64,000 bases of DNA from contig NZ_CP036263.1 in NCBI RefSeq assembly GCF_007741515.1, positions 2,853,501 through 2,917,500 on the forward strand, read 5' to 3'. Origin of the DNA: Adhaeretor mobilis. Lineage in GTDB: Bacteria; Planctomycetota; Planctomycetia; Pirellulales; Lacipirellulaceae. Made by a program: the position numbers and the translations under genes. Positions 9,442 through 18,805 of this stretch are shown here, one piece after another. Position 1 is the stretch's first letter. The number at the start of each line of letters is the position of its first letter. The notes beneath the pieces were generated by a model. The model searched no databases. It was given only the letters and a program-made list of their open reading frames with translations, and was not told the origin of the DNA.

Positions 9442-10458
9442 CTAGTTTGTCTTAATACGAACTGCTGAGAGAGCCATGAGCCCTAATGCTAAAAGCAATC
9501 CACCGATCGGCTCCGGAATTGCAAATGCAACCGACTGACTAGGGACCGTCTCAGTAGTGAGACGCAGGATTGGTGCAGTTCCAGAGCCATCGCTTGAGTG
9601 GATTGTCCAACCGACGGAAGAGGTTCCATCGTTGCCCTCGCGTAGAACGAATCCCAAACCAAAGTTCACCGTTACCGTTCCAGAACCGCTGATGTGATCT
9701 TGAACGAACTTGAGCATCCCCGCTGCACCATCTGTATCGGCATACGTAACGACTTGACCTGTAGTGAAGTCTTCACCCGGGATAACGCTTTCGGTCGAAA
9801 AGTCACTCCAAACCCTGGGCGAGTTTGGGGAAGCATAGTTAGCTTCCCAATCGGATAGGTTGCCTATAGTCGCGTTCCGTTGCCAAAGCAGAAAGTCGGC
9901 TCCCTCAACTACGCCGTTAGAATCGAAGTCTCCCACAAGTCCTGTCCACAGCAGCGCTGAGGTAAAGTCTTCACCACCCGTTTGCAGCGATGGAGTAGAG
10001 TTGACATAGGTGACAGTGGCCATGTCGATGGCCGTCGTTGTAGCGAGCACTTCAATATCGGGAGTACCGCCAATCCCAGTCGTATCTTGCGCCGAGGTGA
10101 TAATCAGTTCGGCCTGAACAATCTGTTCGCCTGCAGGCAGTACGGGTAAATCAAACTGAATTAAGGGATTGCGCCAAGTAGAGCTGTGGGTCCTAAATTT
10201 TAGCACCGCGCTGTCGGAAAAATTTGTCGTGTTCTCAGTAGCATCTGAAGAGATGAAAGTGTCTCCAACCAGTGTGGCATCAAAGACGGCACCACTTACC
10301 CTGGGCAACCCGATCAAAACAGCTATCAGTGCCGCGACTAGAAAAGTGGAGGACAGCCGCGGCAGCACCTTGCTCGGATTTGCCCAGGCGATCCCGTTAT
10401 AATGTCGGTCGAATTTACCGATTCTGTTTTTCGGTATGACTAGCTCATGTCGTTTCAT
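9442..10458 (-). CDS. DNRLRE-domain PEP-CTERM protein with internal dockerin-like insert
   Basis: The ATG at 10458 overlaps the end of the upstream LamG gene and has GGGAG eight bases ahead, so translation is probably coupled. After a long leader with a hydrophobic signal, the DNRLRE-type beta domain begins (DATLVGDTFISSD, THSSTWRNPLIQFDLP, GGTPDIEVLATTT). At LLWTG it is interrupted by ~36 residues carrying a dockerin-like calcium segment (GDFDSNGVVEGADFLLWQR, then SDWEANYASP), and resumes at VWSDFSTESVIPGEDFTTG. The tail is PEP-CTERM: IPEPIGGLLLALGLMALS and basic residues. Paralogs at 14060 and 37774 lack the insert; the one at 28717 has it. It probably acts as an extracellular fibre or adhesin-like module; no catalytic role is visible. 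Confidence 0.85.
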   Translation of the reverse strand: MKRHELVIPKNRIGKFDRHYNGIAWANPSKVLPRLSSTFLVAALIAVLIGLPRVSGAVFDATLVGDTFISSDATENTTNFSDSAVLKFRTHSSTWRNPLIQFDLPVLPAGEQIVQAELIITSAQDTTGIGGTPDIEVLATTTAIDMATVTYVNSTPSLQTGGEDFTSALLWTGLVGDFDSNGVVEGADFLLWQRNATIGNLSDWEANYASPNSPRVWSDFSTESVIPGEDFTTGQVVTYADTDGAAGMLKFVQDHISGSGTVTVNFGLGFVLREGNDGTSSVGWTIHSSDGSGTAPILRLTTETVPSQSVAFAIPEPIGGLLLALGLMALSAVRIKTN

Positions 10459-12706
10459 TAGACTGTCTCCCATATAGATTGGTCCTATTGCGAACGCTCG
10501 ATAGAGCCATGATTCCTAGCATAAAGAGCAGTCCAGCTGTTGGCTCCGGCACTACAGTGGCTGCCGACGTAAGTGAAGCTGTCGAACTTGATGTGCCGTA
10601 ATTCGATTGCCAGTCAGACAGATTTCCGATACTTGGGTCTGATTGCCACAACAGGAAGTCATTCCCGTCGACGTCACCATCCAAGTCAAAGTCTCCCGAC
10701 AAGAACAGCCCCGCAAAATTGCTGTTGTTGATCTTGAAGAGATCACCAGTGCCTCCTGGGAGACTAAACGTGAAGGCATTACTGGTTAGAGAGATCTCTT
10801 CAACCAGTCCTGTCAAACGGTTCAGTCGCCAAATCGTATCGATAGAGCTATCGAACTCAACTGTGAAGTCCGCAATCAGATCGTCTGGATCAAGGCCAAC
10901 TCCATGCCACATATTCACGAGCATGAAGTACTCTTCGCCAAGATCGTCCTCAAAATAACCGACCATTGCATCCTTCAGATCGGCAGCAGGACCATCGATC
11001 GAAATACTATCAATTTGACCTTGGCCAGCGTTAAGATCCCATGATGGAATAGTGTTAGGCGTAAAGCTGGTGACCCCCCCCCACACATTTCTCCAATCAG
11101 TACTTTCTAAGTATCGCAAGGATTCACCGAGTGCGAGTACTTCGGCATTGGCTTGTTGAGCATGTGGGTAAAGTTCGCTGGGAATCCCGTTTTCGTCTAG
11201 TAGAGCGTTCTCAAATCGCGGTGATTGATTCTCTAGATCGAATAGATAGTAAGAAACTCCCTTAAAACCTGCCGCGAGCTTAGTAAATAATTCCGTCCTT
11301 AATTCCGAACCGCTTGGCAATCGATTGTTGTCATTCGGGTTTTGCTCGGGATTGTTCAGGTCATCAAAGGACTGAATAAAGGAGAAGACCGGAATGTCGT
11401 ACTCGAGCGACTTTTGTCGCGCCGTCTGCATGTTGTCCAGGTGCGCACGGAGCTTGTCGGTCGTGTTAGTTGCACCCTCCCATGGATAGAATCCGTACAT
11501 GAATGCATCGGGCTGGATTGTCGTAATGACATCATCCACATAGGTCGGGTTGATACCGGCAAGGCTAACATAGATCAATGAATCGGGATCCACTAATCGG
11601 ACGTATTCGGCGGCATCGGCAACACCCGCAATTTTATCTTGCGGCACCTCATCCCGCAGGAGCCAACCCGTAACTCCGGCATTGATCCCCCACTGCACGC
11701 TGGTGCGGACCTCGTCGGACAGCTCATTGAAGGAACCAAGGAAGTGGCCGGCAATGCCTGGCAGTGCCTCGCTGCTCAGGGCAGTTTGGAAATTCGCGTC
11801 CTTATAAAGTTGCTGATCAGCAGGTTTACTCCAGGCACTGATCATAAAAGGATTATTGCGAACCCAGTTCTTTCCAAAGTTAGGGTCTCGGGGCTGAGCA
11901 ACCGGGCCCTCAGATAAGCTGGCGTTCCAGGCCAGTTCTCCGACTCCGCTGCCGGTTCCGGGTTGCAGTGCTACATCACTGATGCGCAGATCGTCCATCA
12001 AGAACTTGCCTGAAAACGTGTCACTAGGATTCTCTGCACCGAGTCTTAACGTATGAGAAGTCGATGCATACGGACCAAAGTTGATCGATGAAGTTTCGAG
12101 AACTCCGTTACGGTACATTTTCATGAAGCCGGTAGCGTTGTCGAAAGTAAAAGCCATATGGCTCCACTCTGGATTAGCGTCGTCTAGGAATTGGTTCTCA
12201 GTCTTTTTCCGGTCCACAACGCCATTAGAATCTTTTGTGAATATGTCGATCCCCTGTTTTCCACCAACTAGAGGAGTGGCCTGAGAGATAGACCAAGTAT
12301 CTGGTCCATTCGTCGTCGAAAGAATGAAACGAAGTGTGTCGGTAAGGAGTGGCTTGTACCAAAACTCAACCGTTAACTGGCCTGTTGTACCGATCGTAAA
12401 CAGATCCGTTGAGGGCGTTTCTAATCCTCGCTGGAAATTGTAGTCGAGCGATAGTGAATCTTGAGGAGCGACACTCGGTACGTCCGAACTTAGGCCGACC
12501 GTACCAAGGTTAACGGTCACATCAAAATGCAGATCATTCCCAGAATCATCAAAGAATCGCTCAGGTCCATTCTCGATGCTCCAATTCCTGGCCATCGTGT
12601 CGAACGTATACAAGCCTGTTGTCTCTGCATTGGAAATTCGCGGCGCCCACACTGCTAAGAGAAGCGTAGCCAGCGTTAACGGATTAAATGCCGTCTTGCA
12701 ATACAT
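10445..12706 (-). CDS. PEP-CTERM surface protein: LamG domain + TIM-barrel-like glycoside hydrolase region + dockerin-like segment
   Basis: 753 residues. A signal peptide (ATLLLAVWAPRISNAE) is followed by a LamG/concanavalin sandwich at ~30-240 (QLTVEFWYKPLLTDTLRFIL, FDNATGFMKMYRNGVLE, FLMDDLRISDVAL). A ~350-residue region from WVRNNPFMISAWSKP resembles the beta/alpha barrels of glycoside hydrolases (WGINAGVTGWLLRDEVP, DSLIYVSLAGINP, PDAFMYGFYPWEGA, AAGFKGVSYYLFDLENQSPR). A beta-rich domain, the dockerin-like GDFDLDGDVDGNDFLLWQ and a PEP-CTERM tail follow. I cannot assign a GH family. The paralog at 39926 has the same layout. Both genes lie immediately after the lyase gene. A surface glycan hydrolase acting upstream of sialidase is one reading; a non-catalytic binding protein is another. 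Confidence 0.75.
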   Translation of the reverse strand: MYCKTAFNPLTLATLLLAVWAPRISNAETTGLYTFDTMARNWSIENGPERFFDDSGNDLHFDVTVNLGTVGLSSDVPSVAPQDSLSLDYNFQRGLETPSTDLFTIGTTGQLTVEFWYKPLLTDTLRFILSTTNGPDTWSISQATPLVGGKQGIDIFTKDSNGVVDRKKTENQFLDDANPEWSHMAFTFDNATGFMKMYRNGVLETSSINFGPYASTSHTLRLGAENPSDTFSGKFLMDDLRISDVALQPGTGSGVGELAWNASLSEGPVAQPRDPNFGKNWVRNNPFMISAWSKPADQQLYKDANFQTALSSEALPGIAGHFLGSFNELSDEVRTSVQWGINAGVTGWLLRDEVPQDKIAGVADAAEYVRLVDPDSLIYVSLAGINPTYVDDVITTIQPDAFMYGFYPWEGATNTTDKLRAHLDNMQTARQKSLEYDIPVFSFIQSFDDLNNPEQNPNDNNRLPSGSELRTELFTKLAAGFKGVSYYLFDLENQSPRFENALLDENGIPSELYPHAQQANAEVLALGESLRYLESTDWRNVWGGVTSFTPNTIPSWDLNAGQGQIDSISIDGPAADLKDAMVGYFEDDLGEEYFMLVNMWHGVGLDPDDLIADFTVEFDSSIDTIWRLNRLTGLVEEISLTSNAFTFSLPGGTGDLFKINNSNFAGLFLSGDFDLDGDVDGNDFLLWQSDPSIGNLSDWQSNYGTSSSTASLTSAATVVPEPTAGLLFMLGIMALSSVRNRTNLYGRQSNETT

Positions 12707-12744
12707 CAGGGTTGACCTCCACTAAAGTAATTGTGAGCCTACTC

Positions 12745-13767
12745 TTAAACTCTCCTGGATAATACATTTCCAGCAGTAGGCGTTTTTTCGTGGACATGGA
12801 ATCTCCGAGAACCTGTTCCGGTTTCTGCCATGTCGATTTTATTGTTCTGAGGCACGCGACGCTCCGACTCCAGGAATTTCAGCACTATCGGTTCCGCAAG
12901 CAACTCGCGGCATTGAGTAGTCGTGAGCTGGCGAAATGGACGCGGCGCAAATTGACCAGAGATGCCTACCGAGTTCATCAATACGGTCAAAGCCGAGATC
13001 CCACCATGGTCCCGCATTGTTTCAAGCAATAGAGACAGGTCGCTCTGCAAGCGGCAAGCGGCGTCATCGCGACCATTCTTCGTGTGCTCAACGATACCGA
13101 CGGCCCATTGCGGAGCGAGTGAGTAGATGCCGTCCAAGTGCCTCGTAACACCTACCTTAACTAAGTCATGCAATCTGCTGGGTTGCGCGACAATCACGTG
13201 GAACTTCACGTCCGCTTCCGAAACTAAACCGATCAGTTCCCGAGCTTGGTCAAGATCCCCTGAGCACTTAATGCCCGCGATGTTAGGATGTTCCGCAAGC
13301 GTTAAAGCGGTGGTTGCTTCGATCTCCACATACGTGCGCTGAGGGAGGTCATAAAGGTAGAGTGGCGACCGCGACGCATCGGCTAACGAGCTGTAATAAG
13401 CGATCAATTCTTCCTGGCTGAATCGCAAAAAGTAGGGAGGGAGAACAACGACTCCGCCTATCTCGTACCGATTGAGCAGTTTGATGCGATCCATAGTCCT
13501 GGCAAAACTCAGGTCACTTGCCCCGATCATCAGGTTTCCCTTGCCTCGGGTGATATCTACCGCTTGCTCAACTAATTGGTGGTAGGTGGCATCGGCCAAG
13601 AGTGGTCCAACACCCATAGTACCAGCGACAAAGACGCCATGCACTCCGCTTGACCACACCCGGTCAAGTTGTGCCGTAAAAGCAGCGGCCTCCAGGCTCT
13701 CGTCTACTGCCAGAGGCGTTCCAACGGCTGCAATCAACTGACACTCTGGTGAGATACGGTCCTTCAA
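12745..13767 (-). CDS. DHDPS/N-acetylneuraminate lyase family aldolase
   Basis: 340 residues, class I aldolase fold. The Schiff-base lysine lies in IAGIKCSGD (Lys167) and the catalytic tyrosine in YLYDLPQRT (Tyr139), spacing close to E. coli NanA. The substrate-binding loop reads AGTMGVG where lyases and synthases have G-S/T-T-G-E. In this setting (sialidase, epimerase, symporter) cleavage of N-acetylneuraminate to ManNAc and pyruvate is the best inference; a related keto-acid aldolase is possible. The start is TTG, 9-10 bases behind a strong GGAGGAAG site. The paralog at 38865 also uses TTG. Residues after ~300 are poorly conserved and probably disordered. It is the first gene of a minus-strand operon and diverges from the DNRLRE gene at 14060. 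Confidence 0.83.
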   Translation of the reverse strand: MKDRISPECQLIAAVGTPLAVDESLEAAAFTAQLDRVWSSGVHGVFVAGTMGVGPLLADATYHQLVEQAVDITRGKGNLMIGASDLSFARTMDRIKLLNRYEIGGVVVLPPYFLRFSQEELIAYYSSLADASRSPLYLYDLPQRTYVEIEATTALTLAEHPNIAGIKCSGDLDQARELIGLVSEADVKFHVIVAQPSRLHDLVKVGVTRHLDGIYSLAPQWAVGIVEHTKNGRDDAACRLQSDLSLLLETMRDHGGISALTVLMNSVGISGQFAPRPFRQLTTTQCRELLAEPIVLKFLESERRVPQNNKIDMAETGTGSRRFHVHEKTPTAGNVLSRRV

Positions 13768-13960
13768 AGCTCTTCCTCCAATAGGGTCGGACTAGATAGC
13801 CCTGATTATCAAGTTCTTCAAGAGAAGGAACGCAACTTTTTGCTATTATTAAATCTGATTGTTCCTGCCTGTTTCCCCTATGCTAATAGCAACATTTCAT
13901 TTGTGCAAGCTGACGGCACGCAGAAAGGCACGCATTGTTTGAAAGATATTGAAGTATTGA

Positions 13961-13989
13961 TTGACATTAGTATCACAAGTTGTCATGAT
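13961..13989 (+). promoter_or_regulatory. TTGACA promoter element within a TGACA-N14-TGTCA dyad, ahead of DNRLRE gene
   Basis: The TGACA/TGTCA arms lie at 13962-13966 and 13981-13985, 75-98 bases upstream of the ATG at 14060. TTGACA could be a -35 box with CATGAT at 13984-13989 as the -10 after a 17-base spacer. The same arms, spacing and distance recur at 38678-38701 and 29757-29780. The intergenic region is shared with the divergent lyase operon, so the adjacent GntR regulator is a candidate binder. Confidence 0.6.
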
Positions 13990-14059
13990 AGCTCGTAGCA
14001 AGTAGCAAATACTGGATTTGCTATCTCCTCCAGGGTTTCTTAAGAGGGAGATTGGTCTG

Positions 14060-14893
14060 ATGAGAACAATTCACGCTATGACTTTGACTGAGGGAGGGTT
14101 GCACCCGCCTAGATTGGGTAAACATCTACTAGGAATCCCGATAGTCCCTTTGCTGACTGCGCTAGTGGTAAGCGTGTCCATGCCAGGTCTGGCTGAAGCT
14201 GTTATTGTGGATGCGACGACTATCGAAGACACCTACCTTACGTCTGGCAGCAATACGAATTACTCGGGCGAGTCTACTCTACAGTTCAGGACTTTCTCCT
14301 CCGTGTGGCGTAATCCCCTTATTCAATTCGATCTGCCAGTATTGCCTGCTGGAGAGCAGGTAGTGCAGGCCGACCTAATTCTTACTTCGTCGAAAGACCC
14401 GACCGGTTCGGGTGGTACACCAGACATTGAAGTGCTCGCTACAACGACGGCCATCGACATGACTACTGTCACCTCTGTCAACTCTGATCCATCGCTGCAA
14501 ACGGGTGGTGAAGCCTTTACCTCAGCGCTGCTGTGGACAGGTGTTTGGGATGATTTCTCTACCGAGAGTGTCATTCCTGGCGCAGATTTCAGCGTAGGTC
14601 AGACTGTCACCTATTCTGATACCGATTCCGCGGCTGGAATGCTAAAGTTTGTTAAGGACAACATTAGTGAATCTACTGCAGTAACGGTAAATTTTGGCTT
14701 AGGATTTACTATCCGTGAGGGAAACAGTGGTACGACTAGCGCTGGGTGGGAAATCTACTCGAGCAATGCAACCAATGGTTTCGCTCCTATCCTCAGAATC
14801 ACGACCGCGAGTGTCCCTGAACCGTCCAGCTTCGTGGTTTTTTCAATGGTCGGCTTAGTAATGTTTGGCTTACGTCGTCAAAATCGCTTCTGA
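14060..14893 (+). CDS. DNRLRE-domain PEP-CTERM protein, no dockerin insert
   Basis: I chose the ATG at 14060 (277 residues) because AGAGGGAG lies about 10 bases upstream; the frame is open from 14018. A leader with a hydrophobic core (IPIVPLLTALVVSVSMPGLAEA) leads to an uninterrupted DNRLRE domain: DATTIEDTYLTSG, TFSSVWRNPLIQFDLP, GGTPDIEVLATTT, FTSALLWTGVWDDFSTES, GLGFTIREGNSGTTSAGW. The tail is PEP-CTERM (VPEPSSFVVFSMVGLVMFGLRR). It represents the form without the dockerin-like insert seen at 9442. The gene is divergent from the lyase and followed by a strong hairpin and the GntR regulator. A role as an exosortase-sorted extracellular structural protein is inferred. Confidence 0.85.
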   Translation: MRTIHAMTLTEGGLHPPRLGKHLLGIPIVPLLTALVVSVSMPGLAEAVIVDATTIEDTYLTSGSNTNYSGESTLQFRTFSSVWRNPLIQFDLPVLPAGEQVVQADLILTSSKDPTGSGGTPDIEVLATTTAIDMTTVTSVNSDPSLQTGGEAFTSALLWTGVWDDFSTESVIPGADFSVGQTVTYSDTDSAAGMLKFVKDNISESTAVTVNFGLGFTIREGNSGTTSAGWEIYSSNATNGFAPILRITTASVPEPSSFVVFSMVGLVMFGLRRQNRF

Positions 14894-14927
14894 GGCGAGC
14901 AATGATGTTTCTGGGGTAGCTTGCACT

Positions 14928-14959
14928 TGACGTGGCCCAAACATATTTGGGCCACGTCA
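14928..14959 (+). terminator. 14-bp perfect hairpin after the DNRLRE gene
   Basis: TGACGTGGCCCAAA (14928-14941), loop CATA, then its exact complement TTTGGGCCACGTCA (14946-14959), starting 35 bases after the stop codon. There is no strong T-run, so termination would be weakly intrinsic or factor-assisted; a transcript-stabilising stem is the alternative. Confidence 0.65.
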
Positions 14960-15084
14960 TTGCTAGAATCATTGGCGCTACGGGCTCCGCCAATGTCAGT
15001 TTAGAAGCATCCCGTCCCGGGGATTTCGTATTGAACTACCCATTTGCCTAGAAGCCCTTTTATTGTTTCCTACCTAGTTTTTAG

Positions 15085-16164
15085 ATGTCTGCAATGAGCA
15101 TAGTTGCTACTGAGAATACAAACATTAAACGCCTTGCGTTCGCACTCGAGGATGACATACGTCGTCGAGGTTTGCGGCCTGGAGACCGCTACTTGACTGC
15201 TGTGGAGGCTGGTAAGCAGTTTAAGGCTAGCAAAATGTCGGTTCATCGCGCAATGCAATACTTGGCGGAAGAAGACTTTTTAGTGCGTCAGCGGGGGGCG
15301 GGCACGTTCGTAGGTTCCAAGTTTGAAGTTACGCCAGAGAGATGGTGCCCCTTGGAAATTGTCCATGTTGTGATGTCGATGGATTATCAACGCATTGCAA
15401 CGTTTCCTGCTGAGCTATTGGTAGAGCACTTGGGCATCACCATGCCCCAGGCCGTTATCGAGGTAAACTATGTGTCTTCTTTCGAATCACAACGCCACCT
15501 TGATCGACTTGTAGGCCGGATAGCGGAGGAAAACAAATCTAAGGAAGGCCTGATTCTTATCCGCAGTACACGTCCTATGCAGCAGTTAATTGAAGAGTCA
15601 GGTCTGCCTGCCGTGGTCTTTGGTAGTGTTTATTCGGATGTCACAAAACTATCCTCGGTTGATGTAGACCAATTTGAGATCGGTAGGCTGATGGCCCGCC
15701 ATGCTCTAGATGAGCGATGCGAACGTCTGGTATTGCTCATGCGAGACGACTGGCGACATGGTGACAACGCTATGCTTGCCGGCATTACTCAGGAACTCTG
15801 TGCTGGAGGACTCGGCTTCGATGCGCTGACTATCTGCTGTCTCTCTCCCGAGCGTGATCACATCGTCGAAGAAGTTCGACGCATTAAGTCGGAGCACGAA
15901 GAGACTGATGCTTTTTTATGTCGGAATCACGTTTACGCCGATGCTGCAGACGAAGCATTGCAGGCACTAGCAAAACGTGATTCTGTGCAGATTATTTCTG
16001 GCGGCGGGAGAAAACCAATTAAGGCCCGCTATCCCTATGTCGCACCTGATGTCGATGAGGATGGACAGATCCAATTGCTCGGTAACATGCTAGTGGATCA
16101 AGCTACCCAGGAGAAAACTCAGGTTGAGAACCAAGTGATTCCAGTTCATCTTTGTAAGCCGTAG
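15085..16164 (+). CDS. GntR-family transcriptional regulator with periplasmic-binding-like sensor domain
   Basis: 359 residues. Residues ~10-75 are a GntR winged helix-turn-helix (LAFALEDDIRRRGLRPGDRYLT, SKMSVHRAMQYLAEEDFLVRQRGAGTFVG). The remainder resembles the LacI-type sugar-binding fold (VVMSMDYQRIATFPAELL, EEDLIRST-like segments, VVFGSVYSDVTKLSSVDVDQFEIGRLMARHAL), so it probably senses a sugar. The paralog at 36407-37477 is clearly homologous over the full length and sits at the mirrored position in cassette B. Position between DNRLRE and sialidase genes makes it the likely local regulator of sialic acid use; the TGACA-N14-TGTCA dyad is a candidate operator, not shown. ATG at 15085 or 15094 could be the start. 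Confidence 0.85.
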   Translation: MSAMSIVATENTNIKRLAFALEDDIRRRGLRPGDRYLTAVEAGKQFKASKMSVHRAMQYLAEEDFLVRQRGAGTFVGSKFEVTPERWCPLEIVHVVMSMDYQRIATFPAELLVEHLGITMPQAVIEVNYVSSFESQRHLDRLVGRIAEENKSKEGLILIRSTRPMQQLIEESGLPAVVFGSVYSDVTKLSSVDVDQFEIGRLMARHALDERCERLVLLMRDDWRHGDNAMLAGITQELCAGGLGFDALTICCLSPERDHIVEEVRRIKSEHEETDAFLCRNHVYADAADEALQALAKRDSVQIISGGGRKPIKARYPYVAPDVDEDGQIQLLGNMLVDQATQEKTQVENQVIPVHLCKP

Positions 16165-16199
16165 TTTCGGTTTCTCTTGATAATTAAATACAGCAACGA

Positions 16200-17432
16200 G
16201 TGCGTGACTTTCGGCAATATACTCCCGCCTTAGTGGATTCAATTGTGACTCACCAGGATTCGAGACAAGCAAGCACAGGCAGTGCAGCTAGGCTTTCTGG
16301 ATTAACAATTCTAGAAACGGGCTTAGCCTATCGAAACTTATCGCCGCATCTGCAATCGATCCAAGCATATTATCCTTCGGCAGTCTTGCTGCAAAACAAT
16401 CGACTCCTTATGAGTTTTGTTTTGGGATCTGCAATGGAATCTACAGATAGCCAAGTCTATCTGTGTCATTCGGATGATGATGGCAAATCGTGGTCTACAC
16501 CTACCACTCTTCACGACAAGTTGCCAGCTTACACGGAGACTTGTCGCATCTCCTGCATGAAAGATGGAGAGGTCGTTCTATTGTTGAGTGAATCAGAACG
16601 GCTTGATCCCCGTGTAGGCGCAACGAACCCAAAAAACCTTGGTCACGTCCCGACCAAATTGTCTTTGTTCCGATCCAATGACGCTGGCATTATCTGGGAC
16701 GGACCGGAGATTATCGAGCCGCCACTAGTTGGGCCTACTTTCGAGTTATGTTCTCCAATTGTTGAATTGTCCGACGGACGTTGGTTATTGCCCACTTCGA
16801 CTTGGCGTGGTTGGGATGGAGAAGAACCCAATGGAATGAAGGCAGTGGCGTTTGTGTCAGAAGACCGCGGGCGAAGCTGGTCGCGGTTTGTCGACGTAAT
16901 GAATCGCGTGGACGAACGAATCTTGTTCTGGGAGCAGAAAATATGCGAGATCGATCAAGGTCGATTGCTCGCCGCGGCCTGGACTCATGTTGAGACCACA
17001 AGGAGCGATCTAACTAACCACTTTGCGGTTGCAAAGCGCGATTCGCTGCAATTTTCAGAACCGGAGCCCACAGCGCTGTGTGGCCAGACCCCAGAGCTTC
17101 TTCATCTGGAAGAGAATAGAGTCTTGTGTGTCTATCGGCGCACCGATGAGCCAGGACTATGGGCATGCATTGTTGAAATAGACAGCAAAAATAGGTGGCA
17201 AACGGTGTATCAGCAATGCTTGTGGCAGCCGGCACTTCTTGCTGCTCGAAAGGTTGGCCATAGTCTCGTCGAGGAATTTCGTGCATTGAAATTCGGTGCT
17301 CCCAGCCTTGTACGACTGGATGACCAGTCGATCTTTCTGTCGTTTTGGTGCGTGGAGGACTGTGTCTCAAATATTAGATGGATCAGATTGCGCTATGATC
17401 GCAATGGGTCAGATGATGGCGATCTAAACTGA
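16200..17432 (+). CDS. BNR-repeat (sialidase-superfamily) protein without signal peptide
   Basis: 410 residues with a GTG start at 16200, 35 bases after the regulator; no clear Shine-Dalgarno, so the start is uncertain. Asp-box repeats are visible: HSDDDGKSWS, SNDAGIIWDG, SEDRGRSWSR. They mark a six-bladed propeller of the sialidase superfamily. I do not see the YRIP motif or the C-terminal catalytic tyrosine block found in the next gene, and there is no convincing export signal. It could be a divergent intracellular glycosidase, a lyase-like or sugar-binding propeller. Cassette B has no counterpart between its regulator and sialidase. It lies upstream of the sialidase with a 107-base gap to that gene's preferred start. 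Confidence 0.72.
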   Translation: MRDFRQYTPALVDSIVTHQDSRQASTGSAARLSGLTILETGLAYRNLSPHLQSIQAYYPSAVLLQNNRLLMSFVLGSAMESTDSQVYLCHSDDDGKSWSTPTTLHDKLPAYTETCRISCMKDGEVVLLLSESERLDPRVGATNPKNLGHVPTKLSLFRSNDAGIIWDGPEIIEPPLVGPTFELCSPIVELSDGRWLLPTSTWRGWDGEEPNGMKAVAFVSEDRGRSWSRFVDVMNRVDERILFWEQKICEIDQGRLLAAAWTHVETTRSDLTNHFAVAKRDSLQFSEPEPTALCGQTPELLHLEENRVLCVYRRTDEPGLWACIVEIDSKNRWQTVYQQCLWQPALLAARKVGHSLVEEFRALKFGAPSLVRLDDQSIFLSFWCVEDCVSNIRWIRLRYDRNGSDDGDLN

Positions 17433-17539
17433 AGATCATCAATGACTCATTTAAGCCGAAGCTCTTGGGAATAATCTCTGAGATAACTGGTGATGATTTT
17501 CGTTTTGACAAGAACTCCACTTTGAAAGTTGTAAAACCT

Positions 17540-18781
17540 ATGTTAACTAGAATCACGTTTTCCATTTTACTTGTCCTCATTGTCTCGATTTCTATACGTT
17601 CGGCTCTTGCCGCAACCTCGCCAGAGGAGCGTTTTGACCGGGATGCTTTAGAGTCTCGCTTTTCATCAGATGTCTTTGGATACACCCATCGTGACGGGTT
17701 CCAGAGTCGTTACGGGTATCGCATACCGGTTGCGTTAGCAACCAACAATGATACCGTTCTGGCCTTTATCGAACGCCGAAATGGTCTCGGCGATCATGCG
17801 CATAACGATATCGTATTGCGTCGCAGTGAGGATGGGGGAAGATCTTGGGGAGATGTCATTGTTATTGCGGATGAAGGAGATCGCTGCCTTTGTAATCCCT
17901 GCGCCGTTCTGATTCCCGAGAGTGGACGAGTCTTGATGATGTACCAAGACTACGCCCCAGATCGCCACTCGGTAGACATTCCTCACCAACGAGTTAAGAA
18001 AGTCGAACCTGGTTTCGAAGGTGACGATATTGTAAGGACCTATCTGTCCCACAGCGACGACGATGGGAAAACGTGGTCGGTGCCTCGGGATGTTACATCA
18101 GGCACGAAACGAGAGAACATTGGTGCCATCGGCAGTGGTCCCGGTATTGGGATTGTCTTATCTACCGGCAAGCATCAAGGAAGAATTGTCATGCCATACA
18201 ATGAATCTTGGTACGACGAGAATGACCTTAGGCACTACAACGTCTACGCTGCTTTCAGCGACGATGGCGGTGAAACATGGCAGGTCGGCGAACCTGCTCC
18301 TTTTGACAAGCGATACAAAGGATCTGGCGGTGAGGTTCAGATGGTCGAATTATCTGATGGCAGCATAATGCTTAATAGTCGGTCGTCACTTGGGAATTTC
18401 TACCGTAAGACGAGTGTCAGTGTCGACGGAGGCGTGACTTGGTCGCCCGTAATAGATGAAGAACAGCTACCGGAACCAGTCTGTATGGGCAGCATTCTTC
18501 GTGCGAAGTTACCAGGCGAGGAGGACAAGCATTGCTTATTGTTTAGTTGTCCTGCGAGCAAGGAAGCACGGAAGCAGGGTACACTCTACGCGAGTTACGA
18601 CGATGGCAAAACTTGGTCGGAGTCGTGGGTACTCGAACCCAATGAATTTGCTTATAGCAGCTTGGTCCAGTTCTCGGATGGTTCAATTGGCTGTTTCTAT
18701 GAAAGCAAAGATTATCGACGCATGATCTTTACTCGTTTCCCTATCGAACATTTTTTCAGAAACGCAGTGGAAAGCGAATGA
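17540..18781 (+). CDS. Exo-alpha-sialidase (neuraminidase), exported
   Basis: From the ATG at 17540 a signal peptide (TFSILLVLIVSISIRSALA) precedes a sialidase domain. The arginine-triad motif YGYRIP (Arg61), the acid segment in HNDIVLRRSEDGG, the glutamate in GGEVQMVELSDG, an arginine in NFYRKTSVSVDGG, and the tyrosine nucleophile block FAYSSLVQFSDGSIGCFYE are all present. Asp boxes include SEDGGRSWG, HSDDDGKTWS, SDDGGETWQ, SVDGGVTWSP and SYDDGKTWSE. The enzyme releases terminal sialic acid from glycans outside the cytoplasm. The paralog at 34332-35573 shares ~75% identity by eye. A longer frame from 17465 would mask the signal peptide. Confidence 0.9.
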   Translation: MLTRITFSILLVLIVSISIRSALAATSPEERFDRDALESRFSSDVFGYTHRDGFQSRYGYRIPVALATNNDTVLAFIERRNGLGDHAHNDIVLRRSEDGGRSWGDVIVIADEGDRCLCNPCAVLIPESGRVLMMYQDYAPDRHSVDIPHQRVKKVEPGFEGDDIVRTYLSHSDDDGKTWSVPRDVTSGTKRENIGAIGSGPGIGIVLSTGKHQGRIVMPYNESWYDENDLRHYNVYAAFSDDGGETWQVGEPAPFDKRYKGSGGEVQMVELSDGSIMLNSRSSLGNFYRKTSVSVDGGVTWSPVIDEEQLPEPVCMGSILRAKLPGEEDKHCLLFSCPASKEARKQGTLYASYDDGKTWSESWVLEPNEFAYSSLVQFSDGSIGCFYESKDYRRMIFTRFPIEHFFRNAVESE

Positions 18782-18805
18782 TAGTAAAAGGGCAAAGGCC
18801 GTCAG

